Both the position numbers and the translations under genes were made by a program. From Thereva unica (taxonomy: Eukaryota; Arthropoda; Insecta; Diptera; Therevidae), in NCBI GenBank assembly GCA_949987705.1, contig OX465284.1, positions 116,543,163-116,607,162 on the forward strand: a DNA stretch of 64,000 nucleotides, given 5' to 3'. The notes under the pieces were generated by a model, which did no database searches, had not been told where the DNA came from, and saw only the letters and a program-made list of their open reading frames with translations. Shown one piece after another: positions 22,624-33,420 of the stretch (position 1 is its first letter; every line of letters starts with the position of its first letter).

Positions 22624-23823
22624 GCGTCGGCTCTATCCCTTGTTGATGGTGGAGCGAGATTGTCTTTCGGCGCCCTTTGTTCGACGCTTTCACTTCATAT
22701 ATGTAAATTGTATTTCACCGACCCCTACTGACCTGGGCTGTTCTGAGCCCTGAGCCAATTCGGCTACCGCCTCAAGAAGACTTCCTTGCACGGTAACTAG
22801 TTGTTTCATGGTCAGAAGAGTCTCCGGATTGCTAGTCGCAAGCACGCCAATTCTGACACTTTCCGCTATTTGACAGAAGGTCGGCTTTGGAGTCGTTCTA
22901 GACTTCATTATGGGTGCGTCCGACTTTTCTAAAGGCTTTTCAAACCGTATGGCCAAAGCCTTCGCCCTTTACGCCGGGCTACTATGCCCTAGAGAACATC
23001 CAGATGATCTAATCCTCTTCTTATTAAGAAAATCGGTATCCCTTTCTTCCTCGGGGGCCACTCAGACCCTACCAGCCTCTACACGGGAGTAGCCAGCTTC
23101 CAAATATCGCGTAAAACGGTTTTAGGCTGCGCCTACCCGTCATCTGAAAGCGGTCGTTTTTTCGAGTCGCTTCTCCGATTAGGTGCCCTTACTAGGTGGC
23201 AAGGAGATCTCCCAATGAAAGAATGATCTCAACGTACTCCATCCCTGGGTGTACGGGCTCAGTCTGCTCTTCCTGAAGAAGAATCCCGAAAACTTTCTTT
23301 CACTGGGACCACATTCGACACCTTGAAGCATGCATCCAAAAATATTTAACTGGCCTTGTAGGTCATTTTTTTGGGAGCAGTGGGAGCCCCAGAAAATTTG
23401 TAGTGTTTTAGTGTAGCCCATGACAGAGCTCCGTATCACCAATGGAAGGCCAATCCAAACCGAAGTTCGCCTGGTATTGACAGTCCATCGTTAGTAGTAC
23501 ATTCACGCAGTACCATTCATAACTTCAGCACGAATTTTTACACATTAGGATTGCGGTTTTTATCGAGTTTAGATAGAGTTTTATCGAGCAGGATGTGGCC
23601 TAAGACCATGTTCGATCGGTGTTGGCATCAGTGCTCCCTGCTTGGGCCATGTTCGTGTCATATTGATGAGTACATAGACTTGGCTAGCTACAAACAACGC
23701 CCTCAAAAATTGCCAGCAAAATTTTATTTTTTGCTCGAAATTGTTTTTCACATTCATTTTGGCGCCCCTTATCACCTGACGCCTAGAGCGACCGTTCCAC
23801 TCGCTCTACCCTAGGGCCGGCGC
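22624..23823 (-). mobile_element. DNA transposon family X, copy A (TIRs and long target duplication)
   Basis: The ends are inverted repeats: the left reads GCGTCGGCTCTA and the right, reverse-complemented, GCGCCGGCCCTA. The 12-mer AGCAGGTACGCA is present directly outside both ends (22612-22623, 23824-23835), suggesting a duplication of 9-12 bp, as in Mutator-like elements. The flank is itself slightly repetitive, so the exact length is uncertain. Inside is an open frame on the minus strand (22690-22956, ...SVRIGVLATSNPETLLTMKQLV...) repeated at 27983 onward. No transposase motif was recognised. Copy B is at 27385-28889 in opposite orientation. Confidence 0.65.
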
Positions 23824-23835
23824 AGCAGGTACGCA

Positions 23836-24084
23836 CTAGCCCACACGCGGCGCCCGCAGCTAGCATGCATGCTTAAGTAAAGATAACACTCGCCCGCAGA
23901 TGGCACGCACGAACTGTGTCAATCACGAGTAAAAATGACTATGCATTTATAAACTTTCATGTCTTAATATTTGGGTTTCCGTGTCTATGGCGGAAGCGTG
24001 CATGCCTGTGGCGGGAGAGTGCGTACGTTTCTGGCATGCCTATTTGTTCGCGATGCGTGCTAGCCGCGGGCGCGTGCGTGCTAG
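23836..24084. mobile_element. GC-rich inverted-repeat element
   Basis: CTAGCCCACACGCGGCGCCC...GCTAGCATGCATGC at the left and GCGATGCGTGCTAGCCGCGG...GTGCGTGCTAG at the right are imperfect inverted repeats of about 35 nt. The composition is far richer in GC than the surroundings. Family X copy A abuts it. Confidence 0.45.
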
Positions 24085-24370
24085 TAATAAAATTAACCAA
24101 TAAATTATTTTTAATCGGGACTTTTCTTTGCTGCTATTCTTTCTGTTATATCTCTATATTATTCTGTCTTCCTCAATGCAGATCTTCCGTACATTTCCCG
24201 GAATGAAAATGGGAGGTACCATCCCCGACCTTATTCCCAACGCGCGCAAAGATGTTTCACATCAAAAACAAGAAACCACAAATTATTTCCATGCAAATTA
24301 AAAATTAATCTTAAATCACGCCAAAGAAGTGAAAACTTCGAATGCACGTACACAAGTACAGAAGTACACA
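24085..24370. other. Gene-free stretch
   Basis: No feature recognised except a short run of CA repeats near 24367. The group A duplicated flank begins near 24370. Confidence 0.3.
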
Positions 24371-24505
24371 CACACCTTCTTTTTTCTACCGAAATAAAAA
24401 CCACTTGATAATATTTCCAATGTGACCTTTACTTCCTCGTGTATTCTAATCACAAAAATTTCGACCAAGTGGTTATTTTAAGCTTTCCATATCTATGAAA
24501 ATTTT

Positions 24506-24544
24506 TAATAAAAGCTTGGTCCAGACCGAACCGCCGAACAGTCA
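24506..24544 (+). promoter_or_regulatory. Core promoter, group A gene 2
   Basis: TAATAAAAG (24506-24514) precedes AACAGTCACGG (A of CAGT at 24540) with the same spacing as in the paralogue at 15842, and the intervening CTTGGTCC is conserved. Confidence 0.5.
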
Positions 24545-24588
24545 CGGTTTGGCGGTCTTTGCGACAGCTTCTAAAAATTTCGTTAAAA

Positions 24589-26322
24589 ATGTTTATACTA
24601 AAAATTCTATCGGCTCTTCTGTGTTTATCGGTCCTGGAATCGTCGGTAGTGCCAGAATCTCATCGTGACTACCAGTTTATAAAAGAAGAAGCCAATCGTC
24701 TAGGCAAGTTGGCTAGTGGTTTATCCTCCTCCTTTAACACCGCTGTGAATCCTTGTGACAACTACTTCAAATATGTCACATCTGGTGATCACACTGGAAT
24801 AACAAAGTTACTTCCTCCCCAACTTAGTCAGGCTGGAATTTATGCACTTTACGATCAGTTCATAGCGAACGGCACAGACTTAACTCATGCTGAGAAACAA
24901 GTGAAAATCTGCTTTGAATCCTGCCAGAACATCAAGGATGGCAAGCCTGAAGACAATATTAAAAATTTGGATATACGAAATATTGTTGGTAATTTTCCTG
25001 CCTTGGATGCAGCATGGACTGAGGATCAATTTGACTGGGCTGATGTGGAAGCGAAATTTCGACATGCTGGCAACCCGGTTTTTCTGGATTCGTCTCATTT
25101 TCTAGAAGATGGACTGTGGTCGGTTAATGTGAAATTGGCTCCGAAGAATTTTTTTACAGTTTATTATAAATTAGATAAATACGAGAAAGTTTTCAAACCA
25201 TTTGGATTCGATGATGAATCTATTGCAACACTGAAATCAGAACTGTCTGACTTGGAGAAACACTTTGGCGTCGTTCCATATACCGACAACGTTACGGAAG
25301 TCACTATTGACTATCTAAAGGAGCAAGTACCAGAATTTGATTGGGAGGCTTACTTCGCAAAAGTAATTGGAAAGGATATCAAAAATCTTGGCAAAATTTA
25401 TCTATACCTAGACAACATGGATGACTTAACAGACCGTTTCAAAGCTGGCGCATCAAACAAGAAACTCCTGGCGCATTTCTACTTTATGACACTAATCGCC
25501 GAGCTTCACCTGGAATACCAAATAATCAGACCGCCAAATTTTTGCTATGAACGTACTCTCAAATACTTTCCAGATGTCTTCGGCAACATTTTCTTAAAGC
25601 ATCGAGTTGATGAGCATGACATGGAGAATACCCTTTTGGTGATTGAAACTCTCTTTCAACAAATAACTGACGAACTTGAAAGGAAGACTGTTTCAGAAAA
25701 ATTGAACGAATTGAGAGACTATCAACAAATCATCGGCTTAAAAGGACAAGTCAACGATAACATCGTAAACTCCTACAAAAATCTCCATTTGGCGACCGAT
25801 GACTACATACTGAATGTGCTTAGGTCCCAGTATGCAAACCCGACGAGACACCAAACTTCGCCGCTCTCTTATGAACAATCCATGATGGTCATACAAAATT
25901 GTAATCTCTTGCATGGCCAACCAAGGCTCCTGTACGCTCTTGCGATTGGAATGAGTTTGTTTCGTGATCTTAAGGATAAGTTCGACTACACCGAGGTCCT
26001 TAAGAATCAAACTCCCCTTTGTCATGATGCACTATACTTCAAGATGGATCTTGCCCGTGTTTTGGACTTCGTGGATAGTTTGTCATCGACCGATACTAAC
26101 AAATATTTGAACGAAGTTGAAACCCTGAAAAAGTATGACTTAACACCGACTAAGTTTATTTTTGCCGTTTTTTGTATGATTGGTGATTTGAACTTGGGCG
26201 AAATCGATACGTTTGACCAGATTCTTTTTTCACAAATTTTGTTTAAGTTCAAGCAGCTCACGGATGCTTACGGATGTGAAGTGGACGCTGAATTAGCAAT
26301 GGAGCAATCTTGCAAGCTTTAA
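24589..26322 (+). CDS. Secreted neprilysin-like (M13) protein lacking the catalytic core, group A
   Basis: The 577-residue protein starts at the ATG at 24589; upstream in frame there is only a TTG. Signal peptide at residues 1-19, with MFILKILSALLCLSVLESS nearly the same as in the paralogue at 15842. It has NPCDNYFKY at the M13 start, CFESC, FDWEAYFAKVIGKDIKNLG, LLAHFYFMTLIAELH and DDYILNVLRSQY. At the C-terminus are FDYTEVLKNQTPLC, DLTPTKFIFAVF and SCKL. NAFY, HExxH and ExxxD are absent. The two group A genes are the same length within three codons and share about 200 bp of 5' flank, so they arose by duplication of the full unit. AATAAA at 26322-26327 begins on the last base of the stop codon. 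Intronless. Function unknown; secreted pseudo-peptidase inferred. Confidence 0.88.
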   Translation: MFILKILSALLCLSVLESSVVPESHRDYQFIKEEANRLGKLASGLSSSFNTAVNPCDNYFKYVTSGDHTGITKLLPPQLSQAGIYALYDQFIANGTDLTHAEKQVKICFESCQNIKDGKPEDNIKNLDIRNIVGNFPALDAAWTEDQFDWADVEAKFRHAGNPVFLDSSHFLEDGLWSVNVKLAPKNFFTVYYKLDKYEKVFKPFGFDDESIATLKSELSDLEKHFGVVPYTDNVTEVTIDYLKEQVPEFDWEAYFAKVIGKDIKNLGKIYLYLDNMDDLTDRFKAGASNKKLLAHFYFMTLIAELHLEYQIIRPPNFCYERTLKYFPDVFGNIFLKHRVDEHDMENTLLVIETLFQQITDELERKTVSEKLNELRDYQQIIGLKGQVNDNIVNSYKNLHLATDDYILNVLRSQYANPTRHQTSPLSYEQSMMVIQNCNLLHGQPRLLYALAIGMSLFRDLKDKFDYTEVLKNQTPLCHDALYFKMDLARVLDFVDSLSSTDTNKYLNEVETLKKYDLTPTKFIFAVFCMIGDLNLGEIDTFDQILFSQILFKFKQLTDAYGCEVDAELAMEQSCKL

Positions 26323-26327
26323 ATAAA

Positions 26328-26795
26328 TTGTGTGATGATAGAATTGTTTTGTGTTTTTTTTTTTATTTTTTTTAAATCTATTTGGACGAAATCTGTTGTG
26401 ATGACGATGTAATATTGGCATTAGATGACACTAAATAAATGATTGACCAATAGCAACTGAACTATGTATGTAACAAAAGCATTAGATGAGATGTTGTCGA
26501 GGTTTCTTGAAGATACGGCATCGATTGTTGCTCCATATCTGGTTGTCGAAGGGATTGAATCGTTTTAAATCACCTGCTCATAGAATGTGTCGTCATTGGT
26601 ATCTTCTTGAAACTCGTGATCAGTGGTGTCACATTCAGGTATCACAGGAAAATGATTTATCATTCCTACAATTGTTTTTTTGTTGTTAAGAAGAATACTC
26701 GGCAGCTAGGTCCACCCATTCATTGTTTTGGCTGCTTGTAAATTGAAGTAGCTCGGACTGTAGATAACTGTCACAAGTCTCCAATAAGAATGATG
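26328..26795. other. Gene-free stretch
   Basis: 3' flank of the preceding gene; nothing recognised. Confidence 0.3.
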
Positions 26796-27245
26796 TATCT
26801 AATCAACTTAACTCAACTCTTAACTGATTTTTTAACCGATCTGTCAACGCAACATAACTCAATTAAACTCTTACCCTAACTTAACCCAAACCCAAATCTT
26901 AGCCTAACTTAATTCAATTCAAATTATCTAACTTCAACCTAAAAGAAATTATTAACTCAACTCTTAACTCAAACCTTAATTCAAATTTTAACTCAACTAT
27001 TGATTCAACTCCTCTAATCCTCTAATCTTGACGCAACTTTTAACTCAACTATTAAAATAACGCCTTACGCAACTGAACTTAATTTAATTCAAGACAAATG
27101 CTACGTATATATACTCAACTCTTAAAAATTAACTAAACTCAACTCTATCAAGTCTCTGAAATTTTAGCTCATCTTTTAACTTTTCTCAACTAAACTCTAA
27201 GCTTAAATTTTAACCCAACTCTTAACTCAACTTACTTCAACTAAA
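26796..27245. repeat. Degenerate tandem repeat (AACTCAA / TTAACTCAAC type)
   Basis: About 450 bp of loosely periodic AACTCAACTCTTAAC, AACTTAACCC and similar units, strongly lacking G on the plus strand. It has the look of an old minisatellite. Related TTGAGTTGG-rich sequence occurs around 11930-12290. Confidence 0.7.
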
Positions 27246-27384
27246 TTATCTAATTGGTGATAGTGGGATGATCATCTAACCTGTCGAGGTTGAAGTCGTT
27301 TGGCCCGTGGTTTGGTCGTGGACTTCCAGACTACCATACTCATGGGGTTTGTATGAACTAATTAGTTTGCAATTCTTGGTTCAC

Positions 27385-28889
27385 ACTTGCGTTGTTTGTA
27401 CCCATCCAAGTTTATATACACATCAATATGACTCGCACACGACACAAGCAGGTAGCGCTGATTCCAAGACTTAGGCCACATTTTGCTCGAGGTCAAAAAA
27501 ACGTTTAAAGATGGAACACTTCTCAACGCTCCAAATATTTCTGGGGCTTCCAACAGGACGACCTACAAGGCAGTTGGTTAATTTGTACCCATACGTCAAG
27601 GTTTTGAATGTGGCCCTAGAGAATGAGAGTGTTCAGGATCGGAGCAGTCTGTGCTCGCAAACCACGACGCAGTACGCTGAGATCACTTTTTCATTGGAAA
27701 AAGATCTCCTTAGAAGCTACCTGCGGATGTACAGGCACCTAACCGCTTTGAGAAGACGGGCTAACTCAGCGCGAAAACATCTTACGCTCTTGTGTAGAGG
27801 CTAGGGTCTGCGTGGCCCCCGAAGGATGAGAGGAATACCGATTTTCTTAATAAAAAGAGGGTTAGATCAGCTGGATCTTCTCCAGGCCAGAACATCCGGC
27901 GAAAAGGGTGAAGGCTTTGGCCATACGGTTTGAAACGTCTTCAAAAAGTTGCACGTACCCATAAAAAAGCACCAAAACGGGCATGCTTGCGACTGACTAT
28001 CCGCAGACTCTCCTGACCTCGAAAAAACTAGTTGCCGAACAAGAGGGTCTTCTGGAAGCAATGGCCGCGTTGGCTCAGGGCTTAGAACGGCACAGGTTTC
28101 AAGGGGGCCTTGGTAGTCTAGGGTTAAGGCGCCTGACTATTATCCCAGAGGTCCCGGGTTCGATTCCCGGCCAGCCCCACGGTCCTTCGCCTTTTCCACT
28201 TTCCTACCCACATAACTTCCCTTGTTTCTTCTCCCCTCTTTACAGAGCCTTCGCTAGTCCTTCCCCCTCCACCCGCTGATGGGCCCTGGAAGGAGCAAGC
28301 TTCTCGCAGTACTTCCCAGCGGCAACAGAATACCCCACGGACATTATGTTAAAAAGGATAGGGGACTAAGACAAGACCCTAAGGGTGTAGAAGGGGAGAG
28401 AACTCCACAAAGGGCACCGTACAACATTCATAGAGGTGACGTTCTTTGGTGGACCAAAAGTCTATTGACGAGCCGAGGTGGACTGGTAGCCAATTTGACT
28501 ACAAGTTTGGTTGGGCAAAACTTAAGATCAGGGCAGCAGAAAAGCCCCCTTGCAATGTCCCCACAGCGACTGCTTCCACTCCAATCACCAAGGCAGCAAA
28601 AATCCCAAGATTACCAACTGAAGCCTCGCAGGAGTCTGCTCCGGAAATGGAAGAAGTAAGTTGGTCAAATGTTAGGGTTGTTTGAACCGAACTTTTTATA
28701 TGAAGAGGTCGATTGAAACAGCTTACGTGCTACCACCCCAGGATGGTGAACTCCGCAATTTTTAGCTGGTGGGAGGAGAAGCCTCTTTTAACGAGGAGGT
28801 TACTCTCTCTACCATCTCAACCTTACTGGCGACCAAAGGGCGCCGAAAGACAATCTCGCTCCACCTTCAACAAGGGCTAGGGCCGGCGC
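27385..28889 (+). mobile_element. DNA transposon family X, copy B
   Basis: Opposite orientation to copy A. Shared blocks include GCGTTGTTTGTA...CATCAATATGAC near the left end, CCATACGGTTTGAAA, the coding-like stretch ...PQTLLTSKKLVAEQEGLLEA..., and at the right end GGCGCCGAAAGACAATCTCG with the terminal GGCCGGCGC (28881-28889). The left terminal repeat is missing or diverged. A SINE is inserted at 28103, and about 550 bp to its right are absent from copy A. Confidence 0.6.
28103..28276 (+). mobile_element. tRNA-derived SINE, copy 2
   Basis: The head GGCCTTGGTAGTCTAGGG... contains the B box GGTTCGATTCC, followed by CCCGGCCAGCCCC. The body TCCTTCGCCTTTTCCACTTT...CTCTTTACA is shared with the copies at 8640 and 42565. 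It sits within family X copy B. Confidence 0.75.
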
Positions 28890-29660
28890 TGACACCGACC
28901 GAGAAGGGGGTCTGCGCCTAGATTGGCAAACTCCAAACGGTTCCTTTTTCTACGGTCTTAATTTGGCGAGATGAATCTCAAATCTACTGTGGACAACTAG
29001 AGATATAACACAAGAGAATTTAAAAAGCAGCCCGAATAGAATAAAAGAAAAGGTATTGTCTATCGACACGACAACGTCCGACTTCACACTTCTTCGTTGA
29101 CCTGTCAAACATTGGGAGAGTTTGATTGGGAGGTTTTGATCCTGGACCTCCTCTCTGATTGTCATTTGTTCCGAACTCTTCAGAACTCTCTCAATCGAAT
29201 TAATCTGGCTTCGAACGGATCCTATGAAAGCTACTGAATGCAGTTTGTCAATTTCGTGGTTTCGTACGTCCGTCTGAAATTCTACCGAATTCCGTGATGG
29301 TACAACTGTCAAAAAAGATAAGACAGTACAACAAATTGGCGCTAATTTTTTTGTGCGTGTACTTCATGTAAACCCATATTTGATAGCATACGAAAATCTT
29401 CACCTCTACCCTCAGTGAAGATAACGCTTTCAATGTATCTAAGGGTGTAAAACCAAGTTTCCCGCCATTCACAATTGTCACAGTTTCACATGGAAACGCT
29501 TCTGATAACGCACGAGTATGAATTTTTTTTAAATAATTAAAAAGGAAATAATTTTTAGGTTAATCCGCCATTAATGAAAAAATTTTTTAAATAATCTTAA
29601 TTTTGTTGACCTTACCGTTCACAAAATATCATTTTAGCAAATGACGGTTTGAAAAAACGC
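28890..29660. other. Gene-free stretch upstream of the divergent array gene
   Basis: A 120-codon open frame on the minus strand (28950-29312) shows no motif I recognise and ends in repeats, so it is not called. Otherwise nothing identified. Confidence 0.3.
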
Positions 29661-29671
29661 GGCCATTCTAT

Positions 29672-29679
29672 CAGTCGCA
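29672..29679 (+). promoter_or_regulatory. Possible initiator, divergent array gene
   Basis: CAGTCGCA (A of CAGT at 29673), 83 nt before the ATG, resembles the initiators of the paralogues. No good TATA box is present at the expected distance. Confidence 0.3.
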
Positions 29680-29755
29680 AACTGTAGTTCAAGCTGGAGC
29701 CTTGTCGTGTGCGATCGTGTGGTTGTCTTATGCAAGATCAAATAAATTTTTTACA

Positions 29756-31492
29756 ATGGTTAAAATAAAAAGTTTTCCGTTGCTATTAGTGGTGGTGCAA
29801 TTGTTTCTGCCTAACTTCGCGTTCTGCAGCGCAAATTCCGAGTATCTTAGGGAGGAGCGCGATCGCCTCGATCGTCTGGCAGATGATCTTCAAAACAGTA
29901 TTAACCCTCGCCTAGATCCTTGCGACAATTTTCTAGACTATGTAAATGGGAACTTAAGTAACGTGCCCGTACTATCCGATATGGCGTTCAATAGTAAAGA
30001 GATCGATGAAGTGTACAACTCCTCGTTGAGGGACAACAATGATCTTTCCAGTGATGAAGAGAAGCTCAAGGATTTCTACTTGTCATGTTCACAGTACTTG
30101 CCAAGGACATACATCGATGCTATTAAGGATATTAATTTTAAGGAGAAAGTAATCAACTTCCCGATTGCCAATAAGAAATGGACAGTGTTCGATTTGGACT
30201 GGGCCAAAATGGAGGGGCAGCTACAGTTCTATGGAATATCATCGTTCTTGTCCGGTGCTGCCATACGAAATGATAATGGAGATTATCGATTTAGCATAGC
30301 ACCTGGAAGCTTCGACTTGACACGATCGAATTTCTGGAAGACTGATATGCGAGATGTTCTGCGATACTATGGTCTGGACGACTATGAGATCTCATATCGT
30401 ATACGGGAGATGGAAAATTTCGAAGAGTACTTCCAAGCACAGCATAATTGCAAAAACAAAACAAGAATGAACGTTGGTGAAATTATCGAAGAGTTTCCAG
30501 GTTTCGATTGGGAAAAATACTTCGAATCGATTACTGGTGATTATGTAAACGCCAACGACTGGAATGAAGTTCTAGTAACCGATCAAGAGAAGATCAGCAG
30601 CTACTACAACTACCTCACTCCTATTGAGATCAAAGAAACAATGGCTATGTACTACTTTCTTAAACTCCATGCCAAATTAAACGACGAATACTATGCTGTT
30701 CGAAACAATCAAAGAATGTGTCGTATTCGGAGTTTTGGTGCTTTCCGAGAAGTTTTCACAAGCATCATTCTGCACTATATGGACTATAACGACGCGGTGA
30801 ACTTCGCCGATACAACATCAGCCCTGCAACATTTGATCATACAAGGTGACGAAGACAAAATGTTGAAGATACAATCGAAAATCGATGAAATACGCGAAGC
30901 ATACGAGCTGGTAGTGAACAAGAATTATTACAAAGACTACGTCGAAAGATCCTTCAACAGCACTGAAATAACTAAAAATCAATATTTATTGAACTACTTG
31001 AATGCTTGGTACCAATACAACGCCAGACAAGCCCGGAACGAGAAGAAAGACTACACATCATTTCTGGAATTATATAACTTCATCTACTACCGCCCAAGGA
31101 TACTGTTATCAGCAATATTCGGAATATCACTTGGCAATGAATTTGTCAAGAAGCTTCACCATCAAATTGGCGCTGGAGAGCCGCAGATTTGCAGAATAAT
31201 CTACAAGCTTCAGCTGCCCTTTATCACTGTGTTTAAGCTGCTGGAACACCTTGAACTACTCGACTATCAAAAGTACCAAAATGAAGCCGAAACACTCAGG
31301 AGACGCGGCCTCAGCCACAAGAAACTACTGCTAATTGTTCTGGCACAATCAATGGCCAAAGTGCCGGGCTCATCGGAGCAGAAGTCTTATCTCAATTTGG
31401 CGTTTAAGTCGATGGAGGAGTTCAAGAGCGAGTTTCGTTGCCCGCCCAATTATGATTATTATTATCAAACACTTAGTGAATGTCGACTGTAG
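29756..31492 (+). CDS. Secreted neprilysin-like (M13) protein lacking the catalytic core, divergent member
   Basis: The ATG at 29756 (ACAATGG context) gives 578 residues; the frame is open further upstream only from a TTG. Residues 1-23 are a signal peptide (FPLLLVVVQLFLPNFAFCS). M13 landmarks are DPCDNFLDYVNGN, FYLSC, IAPGSFDLTRSNFW, GFDWEKYFESI, AMYYFLKLHAKLN, QYLLNYLNAWYQYNARQARN, ICRIIY, LSHKKLLLIVLAQSM, and the end EEFKSEFRC...ECRL, closest of all seven to the neprilysin tail. NAFY, HExxH and ExxxD are missing as in its neighbours. It stands between groups A and B in sequence and has no close sister in the window, so it may be the older branch. AATAAA at 31566-31571 is the probable poly(A) signal. 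Function unknown. Confidence 0.87.
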   Translation: MVKIKSFPLLLVVVQLFLPNFAFCSANSEYLREERDRLDRLADDLQNSINPRLDPCDNFLDYVNGNLSNVPVLSDMAFNSKEIDEVYNSSLRDNNDLSSDEEKLKDFYLSCSQYLPRTYIDAIKDINFKEKVINFPIANKKWTVFDLDWAKMEGQLQFYGISSFLSGAAIRNDNGDYRFSIAPGSFDLTRSNFWKTDMRDVLRYYGLDDYEISYRIREMENFEEYFQAQHNCKNKTRMNVGEIIEEFPGFDWEKYFESITGDYVNANDWNEVLVTDQEKISSYYNYLTPIEIKETMAMYYFLKLHAKLNDEYYAVRNNQRMCRIRSFGAFREVFTSIILHYMDYNDAVNFADTTSALQHLIIQGDEDKMLKIQSKIDEIREAYELVVNKNYYKDYVERSFNSTEITKNQYLLNYLNAWYQYNARQARNEKKDYTSFLELYNFIYYRPRILLSAIFGISLGNEFVKKLHHQIGAGEPQICRIIYKLQLPFITVFKLLEHLELLDYQKYQNEAETLRRRGLSHKKLLLIVLAQSMAKVPGSSEQKSYLNLAFKSMEEFKSEFRCPPNYDYYYQTLSECRL

Positions 31493-31739
31493 GATGGTTT
31501 GTGAGGTTTTTGGAAGGTTAAGATTTGTTTTAGAAATAAGTTTGTGTACTTAATTGTTTTCTTGGAATAAACAAGTATTTTTTGTCAAGTGTTTTGATTT
31601 CGATCTGCATCGATAAATTATTCAATAAAAGGTTAGTCGCTACGATCTCTTGCATAAATGCTCAACGCTTAATACGATGTTTCCATACTAAACTAGAATT
31701 CGTGTCGTTTATATAGGTTAGAACAGTGTACTTGTACGA

Positions 31740-31990
31740 CAGGCTTGCGGGCTTTGATAGCCTCTAGGAGTTAAGTCGCCCGTCTACCATCACAGAGGTT
31801 CGTGGTTCGAATACACCCCGTGGCGTAGTACGAAACTAATTTGGGATGGTAATGTGTGCTCATCCATTGACTCATTGAACCGTAGGAATGTATCAGTCCG
31901 GGCAAAATTTTATCGCTATTAGTATAGCGACTGTTTCACGAAAGCCATTATGTCTCCACGGTAGCAAGAGATTGACTCACTGCAGTTTCT
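31740..31990 (+). mobile_element. tRNA-derived SINE-like element, second family
   Basis: A head with TAGCCTCTAGGAGTTAAG (A-box-like) and GGTTCGTGGTTCGAATAC (B box) is followed by an unrelated body. The same B-box context, ATCACAGAGGTCCGTGGTTC, recurs at 59485-59510. tRNA-derived repeat by inference. Confidence 0.5.
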
Positions 31991-32046
31991 TCCTTTCCCC
32001 ACCCTCTTGAAGATCATTTTTAAATAGAACAACTCGACTGTGGAAT

Positions 32047-32454
32047 AAAAACCGCTCTGCATTCATATATCCGTAACGGCACGGCACCGATGCTTTCCGT
32101 GTCCGTGGCCTCCGTGATTAAGTTTTCACTGACGAAGTGATTAAGTTTTCACAGTGAAATTTCTGTTAAATTCTTTTAACATTTTTCATTGAATTAAAAA
32201 AAAACACTTTTACTTCACAGCCGGGGTAAATTAAGAAATACTCGTGGAAATGCATTATTTTGTGTGTTTCCATGGACTCCTGAAGCTGACTGAGAACGTC
32301 GGTGTCCCAACTGAGTCGAATGTGTAGAAATATGCCGCGAATTTTCCAATTAGTTACCATAGAATTACACCATGCCAATATTTTTTTTTTCACTGATGCT
32401 GCCGGTAGTGCACGGAAGTCGCCGTCACGTCACGGATTTGTATGTATCGACCTT
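32047..32454. mobile_element. Non-autonomous DNA transposon, family Y copy 1
   Basis: The left end includes TTCATATATCCGTAACGG followed by CACGGCACCGATGC; the right end is CCGTCACGTCACGGATTTG...TCGACCTT, roughly its inverted counterpart. The same two ends occur in reverse at 54965-55233. No coding frame. Superfamily not determined. Confidence 0.6.
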
Positions 32455-33072
32455 AATCTTCCGCAGTCAGTATTGCCAACTCTCCCAACAAAGGTAAAGT
32501 TCCTCGTCATGTTCTCTAGCATAGCCGAAACCCTTAACCTATTCGATTCTCTTCTAACCTTCAAATAAAGCTTACTACTGGACAATGCACCATGACCTGA
32601 ATGACAACATGAACTTTTCCCTTAATGTTGGCCCCCATACTATTGATCCATATGTGAGGATCTGACGTACGAAGGCTGTGCACATCCATATACCATTAGT
32701 GGCTCAAGTTCTCAGTTCTTCACAAGCGCTTTTTTGCATGAGTAGATACCTCAGACATCGTCAATATTGAGTCTCCAGTTCGGTTTAGGGTCCAGAATAA
32801 CACTTGGGCACATTGCTAGCGGTCCTTTTCTTCTCTATTGTTCGTAGAGGGCATGATATTGCCGCAACACTGCAGAATTCAGCTACAGACCTCCAATTGC
32901 TGAATCGAAAAAATGAAAGTTTCTTCAACTTAATAGCTGCTTTTATTATTTCAATAGGCTCAATACAAACCAAGCTGGGAGCATGCAGAATAGTAATTCT
33001 AATGTTCTTTAAAAAATCTTTGATGTAAAAATGACCTTGATCCTGCGCCAAAACACAAACTTACCATGCCTA
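32455..33072. other. Gene-free stretch
   Basis: No recognised coding sequence or repeat. Confidence 0.3.
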
Positions 33073-33173
33073 GTAGTAATTCAGCAGTGCTGAATAGGAA
33101 TACGATTGAAATATTAACTCTACATGTCACAGACAATCAAACGTGCACCTATTCAGCGCCGCTGAATTACTAC
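33073..33173. mobile_element. Small fold-back element
   Basis: GTAGTAATTCAGC...GCTGAATAGG on the left and CCTATTCAGC...GCTGAATTACTAC on the right form an inverted repeat of about 26 nt separated by about 50 nt. Each arm is also internally palindromic (CAGC-GCTG). MITE-like. Confidence 0.65.
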
Positions 33174-33420
33174 TTAACAAGCCTGTATTGCCATTTGAAG
33201 CAGCATCGGTGCCGTTTGGTATCGAAAAGTCTTTTCTAGCTACTTATACATAAGTCTTGTACCCTTTGTCCTATATAGTATGTTTTTTAATATTGCGTGA
33301 GTACTCCTGGTCGCCTGTGGATATATAGGTATATGAATAAAAGCTCCGGTGTCGAAAAACGTTTATTTTTGTTCATAAAATTGCCTTTATTTTATTCGAA
33401 ACACGTGAGTACAGTTTTAC

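Noticed and set aside
28103..28180. Possible functional tRNA gene
   Set aside because: The B box and T arm are good, but the acceptor stem does not pair fully and the same head with the same non-tRNA body occurs three times; it is the head of a SINE.
28279..28659. 126-codon open frame inside family X copy B
   Set aside because: Low-complexity Ser/Pro/Gln/Arg-rich peptide in a transposon interior, overlapped by another frame; no support as a host gene.
28950..29312. 120-codon minus-strand frame upstream of the divergent array gene
   Set aside because: No recognisable motif, no conserved partner near the other array genes, no promoter-like sequence.
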